The notes: generated by a model from the letters alone, not told the origin. DNA of 5,294 bases from Bacteroidota bacterium (GCA_030632865.1 DAOVTY010000223.1:1-5294); one strand, 5' to 3'; numbered from the stretch's first letter, positions 1 through 4,683 are shown. Program-made: numbers and translations.

Positions 1-421
1 GGCAGGTTCTACAGGCGGCGGTATAAAAATAATGAGAATTGTGCTTTTATTAAAAAACAGTTATTACGAATTGCGACGAATGGTTCATCCTCATGCAATA
101 ATTCCTGTCCGGTTCAATAAACATTCTGTAGATTCAAAAACGATAACCAACGTACTTGCATTCTTTATGCTCTATTTTATGATTTTCCGATTAAGCACTA
201 TTATATTCACATTAATTGAACCCGATATGGAATCTGCGATGGGAGCAGTTGCAACAAGCTTAGGAAACATAGGTCCTGGTTTAGGAAATGTTGGTCCGGC
301 AGAAAACTTCCTTCATGTAAGTCCGGTAGGAAAATGGTTTTTATCGTTTTTAATGTTGCTCGGTAGGCTCGAATTATTTACAATCCTTATTCTATTTTCG
401 CCCTCTTTTTGGAAACAATAA
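1..421 (+). CDS. trkH: TrkH-family potassium uptake protein, C-terminal fragment (5' end outside window)
   Basis: This is the last 139 residues of a membrane K+ transporter subunit; the frame is open from base 2 and stops at 419-421. TrkH forms the ion-conducting pore in the inner membrane and normally works with the cytoplasmic nucleotide-binding regulator TrkA. Visible features, numbered from the first residue in the window: the third pore-loop signature AGSTGGGIK (1-9); a basic cytoplasmic loop; a hydrophobic segment (about 50-72); a fourth pore loop with SLGNIGPGLGNVGP (86-99) carrying the filter glycines; and a last membrane helix with the family signature MLLGRLELFTIL (118-129), ending FSPSFWK. 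The C-terminus sits where TrkH proteins normally end, so only the N-terminal part is missing. An ATG at 32 is internal and not the start. KtrB is the main alternative, but the GRLE-type ending favours TrkH. Confidence 0.93.
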   Translation, partial: AGSTGGGIKIMRIVLLLKNSYYELRRMVHPHAIIPVRFNKHSVDSKTITNVLAFFMLYFMIFRLSTIIFTLIEPDMESAMGAVATSLGNIGPGLGNVGPAENFLHVSPVGKWFLSFLMLLGRLELFTILILFSPSFWKQ

Positions 422-523
422 AAAAAAGGATTATTAAATTAGATTCTGTTTCCAATGAAAAAATTGAAATCTACAATATCAAACTCAACTCTGAATATTT
501 TAAGATAAACTACAGAATCCTCA

Positions 524-1138
524 TTAATGGTCCAGTTCACCTTTTCCTTTCCTAATTATTTCAATTTCGTGTTGTGTGCAATCTACAATTGTTGAAGGAA
601 TAAGTTCGCCAAAACCACCATCAATAACAACATCGGCAAGTTCGCCATACTTTTCGTTAATCAATTCCGGATCGGTTGTATATTCAAGAATTTCATCCTC
701 ATCGTGTATAGAAGTCGATAAAACAGGATTACCCAACTCACTCACAATTTCTCGAATAATATTATTGTCAGGAATTCGAATTCCCACAGTTTTCTTTTTT
801 CCTTTAAAATATTTAGGAACATTGTTATTGGCATCTAAAATAAAAGTAAACGGACCGGGTAGATTTTTTTTAATTAACTTAAAAATATGATTTGGGATTG
901 GTTTGGTATAATCAGACAAATGGCTAAAATCGCTACAAATAAATGAGAAATTACTCTTTTCCACTTTCACACCTTTCCAACGTGCAACCTTCTCTACAGC
1001 TTTTGCATTTGTAATATCACAACCTAAACCATACACCGTATCAGTCGGATAAATAATTAATCCACCGTTACGTAAAATTTCAACAATTTTGCGAACTTCT
1101 CTGGGATTTGGATTTTCGTTAAACAACTTAACAAGCAT
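524..1138 (-). CDS. Sua5/YciO/YrdC-family protein, YciO-like (usually annotated L-threonylcarbamoyladenylate synthase)
   Basis: A 204-residue single-domain protein. The family includes TsaC/Sua5, which makes threonylcarbamoyl-AMP from threonine, bicarbonate and ATP for t6A37 in tRNA. Visible motifs: GGLIIYPTDTVYGLGCDI (25-42), LPGPFTFIL (93-101), KKTVGIRIPD (115-124), NPVLSTSI (137-144) and PSTIVDCT (181-188). From memory of E. coli YciO and YrdC, the layout resembles YciO: NPNP near the start, KSNFSFICSDFSHLSDY (61-77) and STS. True TsaC proteins carry K-x-R and S-x-N. Here the first reads K55-G-V57 and the second S141-T-S143, so the Arg and Asn are absent. Biochemical identity as a TC-AMP synthase is therefore uncertain. 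Length fits YciO (about 206 aa) and excludes the longer Sua5 with its extra C-terminal domain. ATG at 1138 puts the first conserved block at the expected distance. It is convergent with trkH and divergent from mnmD. Confidence 0.9.
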   Translation of the reverse strand: MLVKLFNENPNPREVRKIVEILRNGGLIIYPTDTVYGLGCDITNAKAVEKVARWKGVKVEKSNFSFICSDFSHLSDYTKPIPNHIFKLIKKNLPGPFTFILDANNNVPKYFKGKKKTVGIRIPDNNIIREIVSELGNPVLSTSIHDEDEILEYTTDPELINEKYGELADVVIDGGFGELIPSTIVDCTQHEIEIIRKGKGELDH

Positions 1139-1207
1139 AGTATTTTTTTAAATTGCCGCGTAAAAATAGTTTTTTTAGTTTATTTCGCATTATAAATACC
1201 TTATTTA
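1139..1207. promoter_or_regulatory. Divergent promoter region between the YciO-like gene and mnmD
   Basis: This 69-base AT-rich gap must serve two divergent genes. On the minus strand TATTTTTA (complement of 1161-1168) matches five of the six fixed positions of the Bacteroidota box TAnnTTTG and would give a leader of roughly 17-20 bases for the YciO-like gene. I see no convincing -33 TTTG partner. For mnmD only weak matches exist (around 1167-1174 and 1181-1188). No Shine-Dalgarno sequence is visible before either ATG, as is usual for this phylum. Confidence 0.3.
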
Positions 1208-1876
1208 ATGAAACTTAGAATTATTAATACCGACGACGGTTCGCAAACAGTTTATAATACAGAGTTGGAAGAGCAGTACCATTCGGTAAAAGGTGCAATT
1301 ACCGAATCTAATTATGTATATATTGAAAAGGGTTACTTGTTTCATAAAAGTGAAAACCCAACTATTTTCGAAGTAGGTTTCGGAACCGGTTTAAATTGCT
1401 TGTTAACAGCTATTTTAGCAGAAAAACAGAAAAGACATACCACATATTTTACAATCGAAAAATACCCCATCGACAAAAAAATTATTCATCAATTAAAATA
1501 TGGGGAGAATATATCTACCGAGGCACAAGTTATATTCAAAAAAATTCATGCTTGCGAATGGAATAGCCCAAATAAAATATCAGAATATTTTACTCTAATA
1601 AAGTTACAAGCAGATATTCTAAAAAATGATTTAAAAAAAGTTGAGGAAAGTGATATTATTTATTTCGATGCATTTGGCCCAGATAAACAACCAGAAATGT
1701 GGCAAGCAGATATTTTAAAGAAAATATACTCTATTACTGCAGCAAACGGCATATTTTTAACTTACAGTGCAAAAGGAGATGTACGAAGGCAATTAAAAAA
1801 ATGCGGATACGAAATGAAACGTCTTCCAGGTCCTCCCGGTAAATTTCATATGTTGCGAGGAATAAAAAAAGTGTAA
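1208..1876 (+). CDS. mnmD: tRNA (5-methylaminomethyl-2-thiouridine)(34)-methyltransferase MnmD
   Basis: A 222-residue SAM-dependent methyltransferase of the MnmC N-terminal (DUF752) family. It carries out the last methylation, nm5(s2)U to mnm5(s2)U, at wobble position 34 of certain tRNAs in the cytoplasm. Visible blocks: EEQYHSVKGAITESNYVYI (21-39), typical of this family; the SAM-binding glycine loop EVGFGTGLN (55-63); an acidic residue near 84 in FTIEKYP; the signature DAFGPDKQPEMW (154-165); and the C-terminal TYSAKGDVRRQL (185-196) followed by LPGPPGKFHMLRG (206-218). E. coli fuses this domain to an FAD-dependent oxidase (MnmC). Here it ends after the methyltransferase, so it is the stand-alone form. 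ATG 1208 is the first Met and leaves the usual short N-terminus. It lies 54 bases before the FKBP genes in the same direction, and a candidate promoter in that gap suggests separate transcription. Confidence 0.95.
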   Translation: MKLRIINTDDGSQTVYNTELEEQYHSVKGAITESNYVYIEKGYLFHKSENPTIFEVGFGTGLNCLLTAILAEKQKRHTTYFTIEKYPIDKKIIHQLKYGENISTEAQVIFKKIHACEWNSPNKISEYFTLIKLQADILKNDLKKVEESDIIYFDAFGPDKQPEMWQADILKKIYSITAANGIFLTYSAKGDVRRQLKKCGYEMKRLPGPPGKFHMLRGIKKV

Positions 1877-1898
1877 CTTATTATATGTAAAAAAAAGT

Positions 1899-1906
1899 TA
1901 TCTTCG
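1899..1906 (+). promoter_or_regulatory. Candidate -7 promoter box of the FKBP operon
   Basis: TATCTTCG matches five of the six fixed positions of the Bacteroidota -7 consensus TAnnTTTG. It would start a transcript near 1911-1913, about 20 bases before ATG 1931. No clear TTTG lies about 20 bases upstream, so the call rests on the -7 box and its position. Confidence 0.4.
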
Positions 1907-1930
1907 TCCCCTTAAATTTATTTGACAAAA

Positions 1931-2542
1931 ATGACAGAAAAAAAATTAGTTGAAGAGATAGATAGATTTAGCTATTCTTTAGGAATGAGCATAGCTGGAA
2001 ATCTTATACAATCAGGTGTTAAAACAGTTAGTCCTGAAATTTTTCTAGAAGCTTTTAAAGATGTATTCGAAGGTAAAACGCCCCAAATATTACCCGATGA
2101 AGCTAACAAAATACTTGAAGAATTTATAGGAAAAGCAAATGCTGCTAAAGGTGGCGACAACCTTGAAGAGGGATTAAAATTTTTAGCTGAAAATACTAAG
2201 AACCCAGAGGTTACAGAATTGCCAAGCGGTTTGCAATTTCAGATTTTAAAAGAGGGCGAAGGTGATATGCCAAAAGCAACAGACAAAGTACGATGCCATT
2301 ATCACGGAACACTAATCGACGGAACTGTTTTCGATAGTTCGGTAGATCGCGGACAGCCTGCTGACTTTCCGGTTAACGGTGTTATTCAAGGTTGGATTGA
2401 AGCATTGCAATTAATGTCAACTGGGTCTAAATGGAGACTGTTTATTCCATCAGAACTGGCATACGGACCGCAAGGTGCAGGAGGCGCAATAGGACCAAAT
2501 ACAGCTCTTATTTTTGATGTAGAATTATTAGAAATTATTTAA
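1931..2542 (+). CDS. FKBP-type peptidyl-prolyl cis-trans isomerase, cytoplasmic
   Basis: A 203-residue FkpA/Mip-like protein that catalyses cis-trans isomerisation of Xaa-Pro bonds during folding. Residues about 10-90 form the helical FKBP N-terminal (dimerisation) domain, with FSYSLGMSIAGNLIQSG near the start and DNLEEGLKFLAEN at its end. Residues about 115-203 are the FKBP domain. Active-site positions known from FKBP12 are present: the Tyr in HYHGTL, Phe-Asp in TVFDSS, Val-Ile and Trp in GVIQGW, the Tyr in LAYGPQGAGG, and the Phe in LIFDVELL. There is no signal peptide or lipobox, so it should act in the cytoplasm. I chose ATG 1931 over an in-frame TTG at 1922 because it follows an A-rich stretch and TTG adds only three residues. 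It ends 11 bases before a second FKBP gene whose catalytic domain is about three quarters identical, implying tandem duplication and co-transcription. Confidence 0.93.
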   Translation: MTEKKLVEEIDRFSYSLGMSIAGNLIQSGVKTVSPEIFLEAFKDVFEGKTPQILPDEANKILEEFIGKANAAKGGDNLEEGLKFLAENTKNPEVTELPSGLQFQILKEGEGDMPKATDKVRCHYHGTLIDGTVFDSSVDRGQPADFPVNGVIQGWIEALQLMSTGSKWRLFIPSELAYGPQGAGGAIGPNTALIFDVELLEII

Positions 2543-2553
2543 ATATTTACAAA

Positions 2554-3258
2554 ATGAAAAATAGTATTGTTTATCTTTTGGTGGTTGGATTATTAATTGC
2601 CGGAACTTCGTGCCAACAAAATGGTGCGAAAGATGTGAAATTAGAAACTGAACTTGATTCAGTAAGTTATGCAATAGGATTATTGGTAGGGTCAAACAAC
2701 CTTAATCAATTAGGTTCTGCACCTGGAGGCGACGAGCTAGATATTACAATTATGTCAGCAGCTTTTGCAGCAGCTTCTTTAGAAGAAGAGATGAAGATAA
2801 CAGAAGAAGATGCTAATGCAAAGGTTCAGGCATTCTTCCAAAGTGCTGGTCAAAGACAAGGGCAGGATAATTTAGAAGAAGGAAATGCATTTCTTGAAAC
2901 TAATAAAGCTCGCGAAGGTGTAACAGTTACCGAAAGCGGTTTGCAATATGAAATATTAACCGAAGGTACTGGTGCAAAACCAGCAGCAACCGACCAAGTA
3001 CGTGTACATTACCACGGAACTTTAATGGATGGTACTGTTTTCGACAGTTCTGTTGACCGTGGAGAACCTGCAACTTTTGGAGTTGGACAAGTTATTCCGG
3101 GATGGACTGAAGCACTTCAATTAATGTCTGTTGGGTCTAAATATAAATTGGTTATTCCTTCGGCTATTGCTTATGGTGAGCGTGGCGCAGGTGGCGATAT
3201 TGGGCCAAATACAACTCTTATATTCGAAGTTGAATTATTAGAAATAATTGCAGAATAA
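2554..3258 (+). CDS. FKBP-type peptidyl-prolyl cis-trans isomerase, lipoprotein
   Basis: A 234-residue FkpA-like isomerase for envelope protein folding. A lipoprotein signal peptide is visible: MKNS, a hydrophobic stretch (about 5-16), then AGTSC with lipidated Cys20. The residues after it, QQNGAKD, do not form the K-(D/E)(D/E) surface-export signal, so I infer a periplasm-facing anchor. Residues about 30-117 form the FKBP N-terminal domain (SVSYAIGLLVGSNNL, then DNLEEGNAFLE). Residues about 145-231 form the catalytic domain with VHYHGTL, TVFDSSVDRG, QVIPGW, IAYGERGAGG and LIFEVELLEII, so the expected active-site residues are intact. Counting by eye, 62 of 82 positions in this domain match the preceding protein, while the N-terminal halves are far more diverged. 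The genes are 11 bases apart and probably one operon, ending at the terminator just downstream. Confidence 0.95.
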   Translation: MKNSIVYLLVVGLLIAGTSCQQNGAKDVKLETELDSVSYAIGLLVGSNNLNQLGSAPGGDELDITIMSAAFAAASLEEEMKITEEDANAKVQAFFQSAGQRQGQDNLEEGNAFLETNKAREGVTVTESGLQYEILTEGTGAKPAATDQVRVHYHGTLMDGTVFDSSVDRGEPATFGVGQVIPGWTEALQLMSVGSKYKLVIPSAIAYGERGAGGDIGPNTTLIFEVELLEIIAE

Positions 3259-3277
3259 TTGATTTTAAAATCAAACT

Positions 3278-3312
3278 AAAAGCTGCTCTGAGTTATCAGA
3301 GCAGCTTTTTTT
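3278..3312 (+). terminator. Rho-independent terminator of the FKBP operon
   Basis: A perfect 14-bp stem pairs 3278-3291 with 3296-3309 around the four-base loop GTTA. Its core GCTGCTCTGA pairs with TCAGAGCAGC and it runs into seven T residues (3306-3312). It begins 19 bases after the stop of the second FKBP gene. This is the clearest terminator in the window. Confidence 0.95.
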
Positions 3313-3332
3313 GTTATAATATGATAGAAACT

Positions 3333-3377
3333 AAAGAACCGGTCTTTATGAACTAATACATAGAGACCGGTTCTTTT
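3333..3377. terminator. Second long hairpin, possible bidirectional terminator
   Basis: An 18-bp stem pairs 3333-3350 with 3359-3376 around an eight-base loop AACTAATA. The core AGAACCGGTCT pairs with AGACCGGTTCT, and the only imperfection is one G-T pair (3346/3363). A/T runs at the base give short T-rich tails on both strands, so it could stop the FKBP transcript that escapes the first terminator and also transcripts arriving from the minus-strand lipoprotein gene. It could instead be the edge of the repetitive island. Confidence 0.6.
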
Positions 3378-3397
3378 CTAACTGTAAACAGCAACTT

Positions 3398-3514
3398 TTA
3401 CCTTTCCTCAGCTGCGAAAACCTTGCGCAAGGCCTTGTTGAGACTTGCCGTAGTTATGGAAACCTTGAGCGAATAGTCGGGCTTGTTTTCGCCAAAAGCT
3501 ATTCGCAGTGCAAC
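3398..3514 (-). pseudogene. Short minus-strand open frame, possible gene remnant or repeat-encoded peptide
   Basis: A frame of 38 codons ends at a TAA (complement of 3398-3400) and is bounded upstream by a TGA (complement of 3515-3517). It has no Met start. Its peptide contains GENKPDYSLKVSITTASL and ends VFAAEER, which looks protein-like and uses GC-richer codons (AAG, CTC, GCC, CGC) than neighbouring genes. The upstream TGA lies in the loop of the 3499-3535 hairpin, so the open frame may simply be a by-product of a structured element. I recognise no family. Confidence 0.22.
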
Positions 3515-3535
3515 TCAAAGTCGCACCGCGAATAG
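3469..3535. repeat. Three-arm alternating inverted repeat GCGAATAG / CTATTCGC / GCGAATAG
   Basis: GCGAATAG occurs at 3469-3476 and 3528-3535, and its complement CTATTCGC at 3499-3506, so the middle arm can pair with either side but not both. The downstream pairing is much longer: 3499-3514 with 3520-3535 around the loop TCAAA, giving 14 Watson-Crick pairs and two A-C mismatches. On the minus strand both mismatches become G-U pairs, so a minus-strand RNA would form an uninterrupted 16-bp stem. The upstream pairing has an inner GGC/GCC helix (3480-3482 with 3491-3493). Confidence 0.7.
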
Positions 3536-3552
3536 TTAATGTATCGCTGTTA

Positions 3553-3573
3553 GCGCGGATTTGTAATCCGTGC
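3553..3573 (+). repeat. REP-like hairpin, copy A
   Basis: Arms GCGCGGATT (3553-3561) and AATCCGTGC (3565-3573) pair over nine positions, one of them G-T, around the loop TGT. A copy differing at one of 21 bases lies inverted at 3746-3766. It is followed by AACTGTTAAAG, so it is not an intrinsic terminator on the plus strand. Confidence 0.75.
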
Positions 3574-3587
3574 AACTGTTAAAGACA

Positions 3588-3598
3588 GTACTATTTAA
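3588..3598 (+). repeat. 11-base direct repeat, left copy
   Basis: GTACTATTTAA here recurs exactly at 3711-3721. The two copies enclose 112 bases that hold the 30-codon minus-strand frame, and both lie inside the inverted REP-like hairpins. Confidence 0.5.
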
Positions 3599-3704
3599 CC
3601 ACAATAACATCCAATAATCCATTTTCTCCTGCATAATCAATTGTTACTTGGAACAGATTTTTCTCGATATGCGTAATTGTAAATTATGTGCAAGATTGAC
3701 CCAT
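3591..3704 (-). pseudogene. Minus-strand open-frame fragment, possible decayed gene end
   Basis: Reading leftwards, an ATG (complement of 3702-3704) is followed by five codons (GQSCT), a TAA (3684-3686), then 30 open codons containing NLFQVTIDYAGENGLLDVIV and ending VVK before a TAG (3591-3593). The second part looks like the C-terminal beta strands of a small secreted or structural protein, but this is impression only and I recognise no family. The in-frame stop, small size and position within the repeat island suggest a remnant. Chance remains a real alternative. Confidence 0.22.
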
Positions 3705-3710
3705 GTACAT

Positions 3711-3721
3711 GTACTATTTAA
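3711..3721 (+). repeat. 11-base direct repeat, right copy
   Basis: Second exact copy of GTACTATTTAA (first at 3588-3598). It is preceded by and overlaps the palindrome GTACATGTAC (3705-3714). Confidence 0.5.
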
Positions 3722-3745
3722 ATTTTTGTTTGTTTTGCAAACAAA

Positions 3746-3766
3746 GCACGGATTGCAAATCCGCGC
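3746..3766 (-). repeat. REP-like hairpin, copy B (inverted), possible terminator of the lipoprotein gene
   Basis: Read on the minus strand the arms are GCGCGGATT and AATCCGTGC around the loop TGC, matching copy A at 20 of 21 positions. On this strand the stem is followed by TTTGTTTG, so it could act as an intrinsic terminator for the lipoprotein gene that ends at 3808. A second small hairpin, TTTGTTTG with CAAACAAA (3725-3732 and 3738-3745), follows directly. Confidence 0.65.
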
Positions 3767-3807
3767 CAGCCGTGAGAAAGAAAGAAATTTTTCTCATGAT
3801 TTAATTT

Positions 3808-4287
3808 TTAATTGTTTGGAATAATTGTTTTAGAATTCAATTTTGATGAATAATTGAATCTAAATTTTGCTTTTGGCCTATCGCTATGTGCATAAACTTC
3901 AAGGTTATATTCTCTATTTTCCATTGAATCAATTACACATTCAAGGTCAAAATCACATATACAACTACACTTTGTCGGGGTTTCCTCAATAAACACCACT
4001 TTAAATATTTCGTTTTGAATAAAGACATTAGATGTAATTTCTCCAGGACAACAATTTAAGACCGCATTAATAAATGTTATCTTAAGTTGGTTTTCACCTT
4101 CTGCTTTAAGTTCAATATACTGTTCTGTTTCAGATGATTTTAATGGATCTTTACAGCCATCTGAATTAGTTTCAATAACTGTTAAAATTTGATCTTCCAA
4201 CGGTTGGATTTCATCTTTCTCGCAACTTGCCCCAATAAACAAAAGGAGCAAAGCAATTGTACTTAATTTTAAAATTTCTGATTTCAT
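3808..4287 (-). CDS. Cysteine-rich lipoprotein of unknown function
   Basis: A 159-residue protein with no function I recognise. The N-terminus MKSEILKLS leads into a hydrophobic stretch (about 8-18) and GASC with probable lipidated Cys22. The mature protein begins C-E-K-D-E, which fits the K-(D/E)(D/E) lipoprotein export signal described for Bacteroidota surface lipoproteins, so I infer display on the outer face of the outer membrane. The body looks beta-rich and holds seven more cysteines: C45, C79, C80, C107, C109, C111 and C117, including CC and CSCIC. Similar CC / CxCxxDL arrangements occur in small hypothetical Bacteroides lipoproteins, as far as I recall. A longer frame from ATG 4377 exists, but it would bury the signal peptide 30 residues in. 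The ATG at 4287 follows an A-rich run, typical of the phylum. It is a single gene with the repeat island downstream. Confidence 0.82.
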   Translation of the reverse strand: MKSEILKLSTIALLLLFIGASCEKDEIQPLEDQILTVIETNSDGCKDPLKSSETEQYIELKAEGENQLKITFINAVLNCCPGEITSNVFIQNEIFKVVFIEETPTKCSCICDFDLECVIDSMENREYNLEVYAHSDRPKAKFRFNYSSKLNSKTIIPNN

Positions 4288-4480
4288 TTTTTTTAATTTT
4301 AGCTGTGAGCTTTGGGCTAATGGCTTAATAAAGTTTTTTGTGTTCAAGATAACTAATGTTATAAGGTGTGAGTGCATATTAAAGCTTAACTAGTATTTAG
4401 CAAATTACATTTAAGTTGTTTTTTTGGTTTAATGTTTATAATTTAATGATGCTTAAATATAGAAAAAAGTTGCGTGGATA

Positions 4481-4511
4481 TTTGTAAAACAGATATGCTA
4501 TTTAATGTTTG
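4481..4511 (+). promoter_or_regulatory. Candidate promoter for a short transcript upstream of the DUF3127 gene
   Basis: TTTG at 4481-4484, 19 bases, then AATGTTTG at 4504-4511 resembles the Bacteroidota arrangement TTTG ... TAnnTTTG, with one of the six fixed -7 positions off. It would start RNA near 4517, about 110 bases before a terminator-like hairpin. In AT-rich DNA such matches arise by chance. Confidence 0.3.
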
Positions 4512-4628
4512 TACAAATTGACTAAGGTAATTTAGGTTGCGTAGCGTGTAAAAAAAAGAGTTTTTTTAAATTTAATTAATACCTAAATATCATTATAATA
4601 ATAAAATTATTAGTTTATAATTTTTCAT

Positions 4629-4665
4629 AAAAAACCCTTGTAAAAATATTGCAAAGGTTTTTTTT
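4629..4665 (+). terminator. Intrinsic-terminator-like hairpin before the DUF3127 gene
   Basis: Bases 4629-4640 pair with 4652-4663 (11 of 12 pairs, one C-A mismatch) around an 11-base loop, with eight Ts at 4658-4665. The shape is that of a plus-strand terminator, but the nearest upstream plus-strand gene already ended at 3258 with its own terminator. It may end a small RNA or act as an attenuator for the gene starting at 4684. Confidence 0.55.
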
Positions 4666-4669
4666 ATTC

Positions 4670-4677
4670 TATTTTTG
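4670..4677 (+). promoter_or_regulatory. -7 promoter box TATTTTTG of the DUF3127 gene
   Basis: This is an exact match to TAnnTTTG, with a possible -33 TTG at 4649-4651 inside the loop of the preceding hairpin (18 bases between). Transcription would begin near 4681-4684, almost at the ATG, implying a leaderless or nearly leaderless mRNA. The box overlaps an in-frame TTG (4675), which argues against that TTG as start codon. Confidence 0.4.
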
Positions 4678-4683
4678 GCAACT

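Larger units (their letters stand above)
3259..3807. other. 549-base gene-free region with a palindromic, GC-richer island
   Basis: No conventional gene fits here. In order it holds: a perfect 16-base palindrome (3259-3274) right after the FKBP stop codon; a strong terminator (3278-3312); a second long hairpin (3333-3376); a stretch at 3401-3580 with about 48% GC by hand count, well above its surroundings; a 12-base palindrome CCTTGCGCAAGG (3421-3432); three alternating arms of an 8-base repeat (3469-3535); two inverted copies of a 21-base hairpin (3553-3573 and 3746-3766); an 11-base direct repeat (3588-3598, 3711-3721); and two short minus-strand open frames. The composition and nested palindromes suggest an inserted or repetitive element. 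I recognise no named family. Confidence 0.7.
4288..4683. other. AT-rich divergent intergenic region upstream of the lipoprotein and DUF3127 genes
   Basis: About 396 bases without a supported gene. On the lipoprotein side the minus strand has TATCTTG (complement of 4345-4351), a partial -7-like match about 57 bases before its ATG. TTTAATGTTT occurs twice (4501-4510 and around 4429) and GTTGCGT twice (around 4469 and 4534). A long A/T run (about 4550-4630) follows. A candidate plus-strand promoter (4481-4511) and a terminator-like hairpin (4629-4665) suggest a short transcript before the DUF3127 gene. Confidence 0.5.

Noticed and set aside
442..519. GATTCTGT (442-449) and ACAGAATC (512-519) as a convergent terminator between trkH and the YciO-like gene
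   Set aside because: The arms are only eight bases with a 62-base gap and no T run. There is no good evidence of termination.
576..890. Plus-strand open frame of 104 codons
   Set aside because: It lies entirely inside the YciO-like gene on the opposite strand, is Ser/Ile-rich without any motif, and is a shadow frame.
1922..1930. TTG start for the first FKBP gene
   Set aside because: ATG 1931 is three codons on with a better A-rich context and loses no conserved residue.
1972..2160. Minus-strand open frame of 62 codons
   Set aside because: It is antisense to the FKBP N-terminal domain, with no motif or start context.
3774..3795. Hairpin GAGAAA...TTTCTC as terminator of the lipoprotein gene
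   Set aside because: The stem is AT/GA-rich and weak, and on the minus strand it is followed by ACGGC, not a T run. The REP-like hairpin B is a better candidate.
3333..3795. CRISPR array, tRNA or integrase attachment site in the repeat island
   Set aside because: There is no regular repeat-spacer pattern, no cloverleaf with a T-loop, and no integrase gene or tRNA end nearby.
4288..4377. N-terminal extension of the lipoprotein to ATG 4377
   Set aside because: It would place 30 polar residues before a clear lipoprotein signal peptide. ATG 4287 fits the signal peptide and the A-rich context.
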